This document shows positions 11,301 through 20,768 of a stretch of DNA of 64,000 bases, in pieces. Source of the stretch: Warburgia ugandensis (lineage: Eukaryota > Streptophyta > Magnoliopsida > Canellales > Canellaceae); contig CP141127.1 in assembly GCA_035236585.1 (NCBI GenBank), positions 51,148,001-51,212,000 of the forward strand. Direction: 5' to 3'. Both the position numbers and the translations under genes were made by a program. The notes below the pieces were generated by a model. That model was not told the origin of the DNA and searched no databases. It saw only the letters and a program-made list of their open reading frames with translations. The stretch's first letter is position 1, and every line of letters starts with the position of its first letter.

Positions 11301-11763
11301 GGACAAATATAAAAGATAAGAAGCAAAGTTAGACACAATAGAAAGAAGGTAATTGTTTTGGACTCTTACTAGTGACATAGAACCAACCATTAAAAGGAGA
11401 TATAGATGATAAAGAGATCACTAGATGAAAGACAAGAAGGAAAAGGGATTATCCTATGATATTCAAAATGAAATAGGAGAAATAAGATCATATGATCTCA
11501 AAGAAGTATGGAGTAATTTATACATGAATAAAGAAGCATGATCCTACAAGGAGACTATCCTATACATGATGAGAAAAGTATAGGCATCTAAGGATTTCGA
11601 GATAGATGAATTACCGCTAGAAACTAGTATTGTTAAAATTGGTACATATGGGAGTATACATCAGAGTACGCAGCGAAAGCGGCCCTTATAGGTAAGGCCT
11701 TATAGAAGGAACTATAAAAATGATAAATTAAGGATGAGCCTGGATTTGATTCCTAAGGGGAGA
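8386..11763 (+). mobile_element. Eroded internal region after LTR A
   Basis: This 3.4-kb interval has no open frame longer than about 85 codons and no protein motif I can name with confidence. Its position, directly after a primer-binding site and ending near a purine-rich 'aaggggagaa' (about 11754-11763) that resembles a polypurine tract, suggests the decayed internal domain of a gypsy element. It contains a perfect 13-bp hairpin at 8464-8496. The high AT content and dense stops in all frames point to long neutral decay. It might instead be unrelated filler DNA. Confidence 0.45.
8464..8496 (+). other. Perfect hairpin downstream of primer-binding site
   Basis: The arm 'aaatagaagtagt' (8464-8476) is followed by a 7-nt loop and its exact reverse complement (8484-8496). 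It lies about 80 nt after the primer site, in what would be the untranslated leader of the element's RNA. Confidence 0.6.
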
Positions 11764-14525
11764 ATGCATTCACCAAGAAGTTATCAATATAAAATGTTGG
11801 ATCTAAAATAAAATGAAGGATCAAGATCTAAACCCTAAAGAGATGAAAAATAAATATGGATCAATTAAGACCCTTGGATCATGATAGCATGTTAGATTGC
11901 TATTTGAATTATTGAACATTATGGTCTTTCATTTCTTAGTTGAGTTAATTATAGAATTTTTTATTGAAGTGTTTAGTTAATTTTTTATTTATGCTTCAAT
12001 GCTTAAGTAATTGTAATTTCATTGAAATGGTAATTAAATGAAATTAGAAGGAAGGGACATTCACATGGAATGTATGAGATGGACTTAATAATAGTAAGGA
12101 CCATAGTTAGTAGGATAATATAAGGAATATAAATTCCTTGGTCCAACTTAGGAGAATAATAAATCTCCATGAATGACATTTTAGTTCATGGATTTAATTA
12201 AAAACAATTAGAAAGAATACTTAGGATTAAATGCTCATAGGAACCTTATGAAAGGTTGAGTTAGGGTCAAGCTAGTGAATGATGGACATAGTGGTTAAGG
12301 GGGTTATCTAATAGAGCCACGCTCTCCCCCCACCTTCCATTGACATTTGTGAGGTTTAAACGCCTCCTTACGTGAGGATTGAAGTAGCCACTTTATGTTC
12401 AACCATTTAACTAGTATGCCTTAGCCAATTTGACATAAGAGGAGCAATCTAGACTTAGAATGAAATAAGCTACCCTCAACCAATAAAACATTAATTGGTT
12501 GGGTAATAATAATGAGAGCATAAAATGTAGTAAATCATATAATCCTAATAAAAATGGTAATCAAGATAAGGATGATCAAACAAGATCCATAGGATCTTGG
12601 ATGATCAAAAACAAATACTAATGTAGTATTGTATTACATATGTATATGTATAGTATGTATGCGTATGTAGAAGAACATAGATAGAGAATCCCAAACCCTT
12701 GATCAAATTTGATTCAAGGAAAATTAGGGTGTCATTTATAGGAATACATACTTGAATAGAGAAATAACCTTATACATATGGTTTGATAGATGGATGAATC
12801 CAGACCATGATGGACATTGTGGAAGAATACACTGGAGATGTATGAATCAAGATACTACTTTGAGGTAGGTCGATATACAAAGATATATTAGAGATTCATG
12901 TATAGATATACATGATTATCTGTTTAAAACTATAGACCATTGTATCAGTATGCTTAGGACCTTAGCATAGTCATGATCCAAACAAGCGGTCCAAAACTTA
13001 TGATCCAAAACATATGATCCTATTAAGGGATTCAAAACATATGATCCAACTAAGTGATCCAAAACATATTATCCAATTAAGTGATCCAAAACATATGATC
13101 CAATTAAGGGATCCAAAACATATGATCCAATTAAGGGATCCAAAACACATGATCCAAACAAGTGATCCAAAACAAATGATCAAACAAAGTGATCCAAAAC
13201 ATAGGATCTAACCAAATGATCAAACAAAGTGATCCAAAACATGGGATCTAACCAAATGATCAACTAAAAAGATCTAACCTCATAATCTAATCCACTTGAT
13301 CTAATTTAATGATCAAGTATAATGAGGTGAAAGTCTGAGATATGAACACTAAGGAAACCCTAAGAATAGGGTATGTATAATATTCCTGCCTTAGTTAAAC
13401 AAACAGGTCATCTGATATGTACAGTATATTTTCCATACGAGTATGGAGGCTTGTGGTTTTGTTTTACACAAAGAGACTGGGGATGCTATGCTAGGGAAGT
13501 TATGAAGGTTTGGCCACCTGCTTCCTAAAACTTATATGATGATACCATGCCCAAAGAGAGCCTAAATGTCAGGTGGGGCAATAATGGGAAGGCCCCACTA
13601 TGACAGCCATGGTCCACCCCATGGGGACATGGATTGATTATTCCACAGTTGGTGTCAGTGGAGGATTATACAGTTATCTGGGCGCGCTATACGGATTGAG
13701 ACTGTGAGCATAATAGTCGTAATGTATTTTGCATTATGATGCACATATGATAGGCATAGTATGATGCCATGGCATGATGATATGCTATTACATGAGTTCC
13801 TAGAATGAAAACCCCATATGATAATTGGCTAGGTATTGCTCTCCTAAGTGGCAGTATAGCCAGGGAAAGTAACAAGTTTTGAGCAATCTTCACTATATTA
13901 ATTAATTTCTCATGTACTATTAAATAACATATGTACCCTATGTGGAGATAACTTATGAATGGATAACTATGATTAAATAAGGACTGAGGTATGTATCCTT
14001 ATGTTGATGAAGTAGTATGTTTTTGTATTCCCGTACCAAGCATAGCTTGCTGAGGTATTGTACATGTTTCCATGTTTACAATACCTCAGATACAGAGGAG
14101 GGTTAGAAGCTCAAGACTGTAGAAGACTTAAGAAGATATTGATGAATAATCAATTAAGATACATCCTCTTAAAGACATGTATTTTATTTGAGGAATTGTA
14201 TTGTATTGAGAGTTTTTAATGTATGGTGAGGTTTGTAAATTTTGGATTATGTAATTTGGATAGGTATTGTACTTATACTGTGCTGTACTATGAACCACTG
14301 GATGGATCCTGGTAGTTAAATAAAATCATATTCCTTCAATGGAATTTTATTTTGTACACAAATTGTACTTATGTTATGTATGAAGTGGTGACTTGGGCTT
14401 TCAAAACAAGTTTAAAAAGAAAAGAATTTCTGCTGCTTTGTTTTGTGAAATTTTTTTACTAAGGGGATGCCCTTGCCTTTGAAAAATGTATTACAAAATG
14501 TGTTTCAAAAACCCGGGTCGTCACA
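11764..14525 (+). mobile_element. LTR-like block C
   Basis: The right end is clear: '...acccgggtcgtcaca' at 14525 is the same terminus as LTRs A and E, and B's coding sequence resumes at the next base. About 14035-14100 ('catagcttgctgaggtattg') resembles 1965-2010 of B's LTR. The left edge is a guess, set after a polypurine-like tract. It does not look like the partner of LTR A, because the first kilobase is not similar and the shared 'atggaatccaac' module is not seen. It may be a 3' LTR of another element or a solo LTR. It contains the 27-bp minisatellite. Confidence 0.5.
12973..13319. repeat. 27-bp minisatellite in LTR-like block C
   Basis: Seven or so units of 27 bp, core 'gatccaaaacatatgatcc', run from about 13000 to 13170. 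They are followed by two 40-bp variants, 'gatctaaccaaatgatc', and degenerate 'gatc' words to about 13319. Because 27 is a multiple of 3, both strands stay open (61 and 65 codons) and encode a 9-residue repeat such as DPKHMIQLR. This is a by-product of the repeat, not evidence of a gene. Confidence 0.85.
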
Positions 14526-15050
14526 CAGGCACAGGCATCACACTAAGTAGTTGAAGGTACTCTTCTAGTCTCAACCCGACATGCCAGGGCCCTCTTTGAC
14601 ACAGGGTCCACTCATTCTTTTATATCATGCATTTTTGCATCTTGCCTTGATGTTTGCATGCATAAATTAGCATTTGGGGTAGATATTATGAACCCAATGG
14701 GAGAAACAATAGAGACTATGGAGTATCTCCCGAAGATACCTGTGGAGATATCTGGAGTAAGGATGGACTCAAACTTCATTTTACTAGACATGGTTGACTA
14801 CGATGTTATATTTGGGATGGATTAGTTAGCTTACTGGGCTACCATAGATTGCCAAAAGAAGTAGGTCACTTTTCATATACCTAGGCAACCAAACATATTA
14901 TTCCAGGGCAGAAAAGGACAGGCAAGTACATGCATCATCTCTGCTATGAAGGCATCACAATTTTATTCATGAGGGTGCAGAGCATTCCTTGCATATGTGA
15001 CTATTGAGGACAGGTGGCAGCCATAGCTTGACGATATTGATGTTGTCCAT
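14526..15050 (+). pseudogene. Aspartic protease region of element B
   Basis: The frame starting at 14526 gives AQASH, a stop, then VVEGTLLVSTRHARALFDTG followed by STHSF. This matches the retropepsin start of Ty3/gypsy pol, with the catalytic D-T-G at 14598-14606. Downstream 'VIFGMD' corresponds to the conserved VILGMDWL block, with its Trp codon changed to TAG at 14823. The enzyme would cleave the Gag-Pol precursor. Further stops follow near 14862, 14969 and 15027. It begins directly after the end of LTR-like block C, so the upstream gag is missing. Dead gene remnant; the family assignment is firm. Confidence 0.8.
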
Positions 15051-15914
15051 GAGTTTGTAGATGTTTTCCTTGAGGAGTTACCAGGATTACCGCCAAGCAG
15101 GGAGATTGACTTTACCATTGACTTGGTGCTAGGTACATCGCCTATCTCTAAGGCACCATACCGAATGGCTCCAGCAAAGTTGAGAGAGCTTAAAGTGTAG
15201 TTGCAAGAGTTATTAGATAAGGGCTTCATCAGGCCAAGTGGATCACCATGGCTAGCACCAGTCCTTTTTGTGAAGAAAAAGGATGAATCACTGAGACTAT
15301 GCATTGACTATCGGTTGTTGAATAGTGTTACTATGAAGAACCGATATCCTTTGCCACGCATAGATGATTTATTTGATCAGCTCCAATTAGCATGAGTATT
15401 CTCTAAGATGGACCTGAGGTCAGGATATCATCAGCTAAGGGTTAGAGAAGAGGACATCTCAAAGACTGCTTTTAGGAGTTGCTATGGCCATTATGAGTTC
15501 TTAGTGATGCCGTTTGGATTGACAAACACACCTGCAGTGTTCATGGATCTAATGAACCGTGTCTTCCGAGCTTACTTGGATAAGTTCATGATTGTCTTCG
15601 TTGATGACATCTTGATTTACTTGCCCAGTCATGAGGCAGACAGGGAGCATCTTCGCATGGTATTGGACATACTTTGTCCACATCAGTTGTATGCCAAGTT
15701 TAGTAAGTGTGATTATTGGTTAGATCAGGTGCAGTTCTTAGGTCACGTCATATCTAAAGATGGAGTGGGCGTAGACCCTGCAAAGGTTGAGGCAGTCCTA
15801 CATTCGAAGAGACCCAAAACAGTGACTAAGATAAGCAATTTTCTTGATTTGGTAAGATATTATCGTCATTTCATGGAAGGATTCTCGAAGATTACATTAC
15901 CATTGACTACCTGA
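15051..15914 (+). pseudogene. Reverse transcriptase of element B (Ty3/gypsy)
   Basis: One frame covers the RT domain with only two internal stops, a TAG near 15198 and a TGA near 15394. Motifs in order are: '[13 protein letters not shown]' upstream of the domain; '[20 protein letters not shown]'; '[11 protein letters not shown]'; '[16 protein letters not shown]'; '[15 protein letters not shown]' with the first catalytic Asp; '[20 protein letters not shown]'; and the catalytic 'FVDDIL' near 15597-15614. 'QFLGHVIS' and '[16 protein letters not shown]' close the domain. All three catalytic Asp codons are intact. The enzyme copies element RNA into DNA. At 15911 the frame shifts by one base into RNase H. 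The sequence is typical of plant chromoviruses. Confidence 0.92.
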
Positions 15915-16380
15915 CCAGGAAAGATACTTAGTTCATCTGAACCGATGCTTGCGAGGAGAGCTTCTAGGAGCTCAAGAGGAGACTTACTACTACCCCAATA
16001 TTGACACTACCATAAGGTGCAGGCAATTATGTGGTTTATTATGATGCCTAAGGCAAAGGATTCGAAGCAGTGTTGATGCAGCATGGGAAGGTAATTGCCT
16101 ATGCGTCGAGACAGTTGAAGACACATGAGGTAAATTACCCAACACATGATTTGGAGTTAGCAGCAATGGTCTTTGCCCTGAAGTCCTAGAGACATTATCT
16201 ATATGGCGAGAAGTTTGAGGTATTCACTGATCATAAGAGCTCAAGTACTTCTTTACTCAGAGTGATTTGAACATGAGGCAGCATAGATGGATGGAGTATC
16301 TCAAGGACTTCGACTTCACCATACAGTACCATCCTGGGAAGGCTAACATTGTCGCAGATGCCCTGAGTAGGAAGTCTAGA
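15911..16380 (+). pseudogene. RNase H of element B
   Basis: Continuing one frame over, the region carries several stops but shows '[20 protein letters not shown]' followed by [20 protein letters not shown] and 'FEVFTDHK'. This gives the RNase H order of acidic residues (Asp near YDA, Glu in DLELAA, Asp in TDHK). After TDHK a single-base loss near 16230 shifts to the frame with MRQHRWMEYLKDFDF and VADALSRKSR, the usual end of gypsy RNase H. The enzyme removes RNA from the RNA-DNA hybrid during reverse transcription. At least two frameshifts and about five stops make it inactive. Confidence 0.85.
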
Positions 16381-17335
16381 GTAATGATTGCCAATTTATC
16401 GACTCGGTCTAAGTTCTTTGATAGGATTTTGGAGGCACAAGCTAAAGATAAAGAGACACAGTACATGGCAGATAGGGCAGATTTTATGAGCGGACCGGAT
16501 GGAGGAGTCAGATTCAAGGGTACGATGGTAGTACTGGCAGATGATGATTTGAAGCATGAGTTACTTCAGGAGGCACACCAATCCCAGTATACAATCCATC
16601 CTAGAGGTACAAAGATATATTAGGATCTCAAGAAACATTTCTGGTGGAACGGTATTAAGAAGGATGTTGGAGAGTGCATGACATGGTGTCTGACCTGTCA
16701 GTAGGTCAAGGCTGAGCATCAATGTCCATCAAGACTACTTCAGACATTGGACTTTCTTGAGTGGAAGTGGGATCATATTACCATGGACTTCATTCTGGGT
16801 CTTCCGAGTACTGTTAGTGGCCACGACATGATACGGGTCGTTGTGGACATGTTGACTGAGTCCGCTCATTTCCTTCCTATCAGATAGAATCAGACGGTGG
16901 ACAGACTATCGAAATTGTATGTCAAGAAGATCGGGAGTCCTACATGGAGTTCCCTTGATAATTATATCGGATTGAGACACTCGATTTACCTCAAAGTACT
17001 GAAAGAGCATGCAAGAGGCTCTAGGATCGAGGCTGAAATTTAGCATAGCATTCCACCCTCATAGAGACAATCAGAGCGAGAGGACCATCCAAACGATTGA
17101 GGATATGCTATGGGCTTGTGTTATGGATTGGAAGGGTAGCTGGGAAGATCATTTACCACTGGTTGAGTTTGCCTATAATAACAGTTATCACACGAGTATT
17201 GGCATAGCTCCACACGAGGCACTTTATGGCAAGCCCTGTCGATCACCCTTATGTTGGAGTGATGCAGGAGAGAGACACATAGTGAAGTCCGAGTTGGTGG
17301 AAGAGTGTGCAAAGAAAGTTCAACTTATTCAGAAG
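16381..17335 (+). pseudogene. Integrase core of element B
   Basis: The zinc-binding HHCC part is readable: 'HELLQEAHQSQYTIHPRGTK', then after a TAG at 16621 the CxxC in WCLTC. The catalytic part gives 'WKWDHITMDFILGLPS' (first Asp). A shifted frame near 16940-16990 restores the second Asp block with a stop where Arg is expected. The frame from 17009 has 'SIAFHPHRDNQSERTIQ', with the catalytic Glu, and 'WEDHLPLVEFAYNNSYHTSI'. The residues of the D,D-E triad can be found but are spread over different frames. Integrase joins the cDNA to the host genome. Confidence 0.88.
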
Positions 17336-17845
17336 TGATTGTTGATAGCTCACAACCGTCAAAAGAGTTATGTTGACAAGAGGTGGAAGGACCTAAAGTT
17401 TCCCAAAGGTGAGCGTGTATTCTTGAAGGTTTCCCCCATGAAAGGAGTGATGAGGTTTGGGAATAAAGGGAAGCTTAGTCCCGAGTACATTGGAACTTTT
17501 GAGATATTATGCAGAGTTGGGTTAGTAGCGTACCAGCTAGCCTTACCACCATAGTTGGAAAATGTACATGATGTCTTCCATGTATCCATGCTGAGGAAAT
17601 ATGTGCTAGATCCATCACATGTGTTGGAGCAAATCCTAAGAGAGTTACAGCCTGATATGACATTTGACGAAAGACCTATGCATATACTAGATATGAAAGT
17701 TAAGAAGTTGAGGACTAAAACTATTTCATCAGTCAAAGTCCTTTGGCAGCATCATTCACTACAGGAGGCCACATGGGAGACAGAAGAGGAGATGCAGAGG
17801 ATCCACCCAGAGTTATTTACATGGAGGTATGTATCGAAATTTTGA
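17336..17845 (+). pseudogene. Integrase C-terminus with chromodomain-like segment
   Basis: In the same frame as the preceding integrase part, after a TGA (17336) and with a TAG at 17552, the sequence reads RQKSYVDKRWKDLKF, then 'GKLSPEYIGTFEI' (the GPY/F module, with its usual Pro replaced by Thr) and 'VHDVFHVSMLRKY'. It ends in 'KVLWQHHSLQEATWETEEEM', the short chromodomain-like tail typical of plant Tekay/Del-type chromoviruses, where it is thought to steer integration to heterochromatin. The tail ends at a natural stop, TGA at 17843. Clade assignment below chromovirus is an inference. Confidence 0.8.
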
Positions 17846-17860
17846 GGTCAAAATTTTAAT

Positions 17861-17873
17861 AAGGTGGGAAGGA
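17861..17873 (+). other. Polypurine tract of element B
   Basis: 'aaggtgggaagga' sits 15 bases after the last stop codon and directly before the LTR start. It would prime plus-strand DNA synthesis. Compare 'aagggggaagaa' at 55167-55178. Confidence 0.8.
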
Positions 17874-19022
17874 TATAATATCCTCAAATTTTAAATCATA
17901 ACTTAGTAATAAATTAAATAAAAAATTTATCCATAGAATTTGGTCATGAAAACAAAAAAAATAGAAAGTATGCATTGATAGAATTCCAAAGACATAAAGA
18001 AGGCAGAAAATGGAACTCAAATGGAGAAGTTATGAGCCGTTGAAGTTAAAAGGGCAGTTTAGTAATTTGGAGAGGCCCAAAATACATGGGGTTATTTTTT
18101 TTATCACGGCACCCCCTTCTACACGCCACTATTAGATCCACCAACTTCGCTGGAGAAATCATTGGGGGTAGTGTATAAGGGAAAAGCTTCCCTTCCTCCT
18201 CCCCAACATGATCTGTCTCTCTCCCTTAGACTTCTCCTCTTATCATCTTCTCTGTCGCGTCCTTTCCCTCTAACCCTAGCCTCTGCAAATTGAATTTCTG
18301 GCAGCATCAACGAGTGCCTAGCTGATCAAGGTAAGTCCCAACCCTCTTTTCCCCTTTCCATGTATAGTGTATTCATTAGTTGCATGCATAGAAGTTGGAA
18401 AAATGACAAGGGTTCGTTGTTTTCCCAAGGATATGATATACCCTACTATTGGCATGAAAATAGGTTGATAAAACTTGTCAAAATAGAGATAAAATAGTCC
18501 ATCTAGTGCATAAGGAACCTACGAACAAACCCTTTAAGTTTGGGGGAGATCCAACGACTGGTGACCCTAGAAATCATGAAAAACTGTACTTAGGAAAATT
18601 TTAAGAACGTGAGAAAAATTGAGTAAAAACCTTAGTTTTTATCAAAATCAATCAAAAGGAGTGTTAAAAATGGAAACTACATGAAATTCCAAGCAGAAGG
18701 GTGTAAAAATCACTAAATTTGGGCACTTGTGGGGTCACTGACGACAACCAGACCTTAGTCATCTTCCCTTGCGTTGGCTCCCACATCGGTGCCTTGGCAT
18801 CTTGGGGACGCCGGTTTATGCCGGTGTAACCCAGAGTAAACCGGTGTAAATGGCCAACCCAACCCCCTATAAATTAATACTTATTAATTTATGAAGTATT
18901 TTTACAAAAAACTTGATTTTGAGAGCTATAGAAGTCCAAATCACGATCAGAAACATCCGTTGCTATCATCTTGATGAAATGGACCTATATTTAACTTGAA
19001 AACTTACATTTGAACTTTTAAT
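17874..19022 (+). mobile_element. 3' LTR of element B, truncated
   Basis: It starts 'tataatatcctc', a form of the TGTAATATCC start with one change, after the polypurine tract. It contains the shared LTR module (about 17935-18115) and matches the 5' LTR from 18796 to about 19020. There it breaks off into satellite DNA in the middle of the matching block, so roughly the last 2 kb are missing. The break joins LTR sequence to a partial 176-bp monomer. Confidence 0.85.
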
Positions 19023-20594
19023 TAAGCCTAGACCTTCAAAACAGTAGAATTAAGCCTAACTAGTGATAATTAAGTAATTTTTAAAAGTAAAATATTCAAA
19101 ATATAGGGATATGTATACAATTTATTTGTTAATATATTTAGAATGTTAAATTCCTCCTTTTTATGTAAAATTAGATATTTTGTGCATTTTTTACATTTGT
19201 ACCATGGACTTTCAAAATAGTGGAATTAATACTAATTAGTGATAATTAAGTGATTTCTAAAAGATTCAAAATATCAGCATATGTATATGATTTATCTTTT
19301 AATATATTTGGAATATTAAATTCATTTTTCTATGTAAAATTAGATATTTTGTGCATTTTTTACATTTGCACTCAGACCTAATTAGTGATAATTACGTGAG
19401 TTTTAAATAATTCAAAATATCAGGATATTTATAAAATTTATCTTTTAATATAGTTGGAATGTGAAATTGCTCTTTTGTGCATTTTTTACATTTGTTTCTC
19501 AGACCTTCAAAATAGTAGGATTAAGCCTAATTAATGATATTTAAGTGATTTTAAGATTAAAATATTTAAATGTATGGTTATGTATAAAATTTATCTTTTA
19601 ATATAGTTGAAATGTGAAATTTCTCTTTTTTATGTAAAATTAGATATTTTGAGCAATTTTTACATTTGTACCCTGATCCTCCAAAATAGTAGAATTAAAT
19701 CTAATTAGTGAGAATTAAGTAATTTTTAAGACTAAAATATTGAAAATATAGGGATATTTATACAATTGATAATTCAATATAGTTGGAATATGAAATTACA
19801 CTTTCTTGTGTAAAGTTAGATATTGTGCATTTTTTACATTTTTACCCTGATCCTTAAAAACTATGGACTTAAGCCTAATTGGTGATAATTAAATAATTTA
19901 TAAGACTAAACTATTCAAAATATAGGGGTACACAATTTATCTTCTAATATAGTTGGAATGTGAAATTCTCCTTTCATGTGCAAAATTAGATATTTTCTGC
20001 ATTTTATACATTAGTACCTTGCACTTAAAAGTTGTAAAATTAAACCTAATTAGTGATAATTATGTTATTTGTAAGGCTAAAATATACAAAATATAGGAAT
20101 ATCTATTCAATTTATCTTTTAATATAGCTGAAATATGAAATTACTCTTTCTAGTGTAAAATTAGATATTTTATGCATGTTTTACATTTGTATCGGGACCC
20201 TCAAAATATTATAATTAAGCAGAATTAGTGATAATTAAGTAATTTTTAAGACTAATATTTTCAAAATATAGGGATGTGAAATTGCTCTTTATCTTTTAAT
20301 ATAATATAGGGATGCAATTTATCCTTTAATATAATTGGAATGTGAAATTGATCTTTCTTATTTAAAATTAAATATCTTGTGCATTTTTTACATTTGTACC
20401 CTTAACTTTTAAAATAGTGGAATTAAGCCTAATTAGTAATAATTAAGTGATTTTTAAAATATTAAAAATATCAAGATATGTGTATATTTATCTTTTAATA
20501 TAGTGAAAATGTGAAATTGTTCTTTCTTGTGTAAAATTAGAAATTTTGTACCTTTTTTATATTTATTGCTTTGACCTTCAAAATAGTAGAATTA
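19023..20594 (+). repeat. 176-bp satellite, segment 1
   Basis: This is a head-to-tail tandem repeat with a unit of about 176 bp and AT content well over 70 percent. Landmarks of the unit, in order, are 'gtagaattaagcctaatta', 'gtgatttctaagactaaaat', 'atagggatatgtatacaatt', 'tcttttaatatagttggaat', 'gaaattgctctttcttgtgt', 'aaaattagatattttgtgca' and 'acatttgtaccctagacc'. The first units are degenerate and of uneven length, as expected at an array edge. No genes; short open frames are spurious. Confidence 0.9.
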
Positions 20595-20598
20595 GCCT

Positions 20599-20609
20599 TG
20601 GCATAGCAG
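20599..20609 (+). promoter_or_regulatory. Pol III A box of the SINE
   Basis: 'tggcatagcag' fits the A-box pattern TRGYNNARNNG at every position. Confidence 0.75.
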
Positions 20610-20642
20610 TAAAAGTTGTCATTGTGTGACCTTGAGGTCACG

Positions 20643-20653
20643 GGTTCAAGGCC
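20643..20653 (+). promoter_or_regulatory. Pol III B box of the SINE
   Basis: 'ggttcaaggcc' fits the B-box pattern GGTTCRANNCC at every position, 34 bp after the A box, as in tRNA-derived SINEs. Confidence 0.8.
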
Positions 20654-20768
20654 TAACAATAGCATCTTCCAAAAACAAAGTAAGGTTGCATACTATAAGC
20701 CCTTGTGGTCCTCCCCTTCCCTAGACCCTGCATAGGTAGGAGCTTCATGTGCTAGGGTCGCCCTTTTT

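Larger units (their letters stand above)
20595..20768 (+). mobile_element. Au-like SINE
   Basis: A 174-bp insertion with a tRNA-like head, a body containing 'gtgtgaccttgaggtcacgg' and 'cccttgtggtcctcccct', and an end in 'gcccttttta'. This layout matches the plant Au SINE family. Both internal RNA polymerase III promoter boxes fit their consensus. It is flanked by a perfect 21-bp direct repeat (20574-20594 and 20769-20789), although part of that repeat is also satellite consensus. It encodes no protein and would depend on a LINE for movement. Confidence 0.88.

Noticed and set aside
8386..11763. A possible host gene between LTR A and block C
   Set aside because: Dense stops in all frames, no splice-delimited coding pattern or domain that I can recognise; a decayed element interior is simpler.
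12998..13211. Open frames with 9-residue repeats on both strands
   Set aside because: Explained by a 27-bp minisatellite whose length is a multiple of three; no start context or homologous protein recognised.
12973..13319. CRISPR-like regular repeats
   Set aside because: Repeats are contiguous without unique spacers, and the setting is a plant LTR.
20595..20768. A tRNA gene
   Set aside because: A and B boxes are present, but no tRNA cloverleaf or anticodon arm can be drawn; the body and the poly-T end are those of a SINE.
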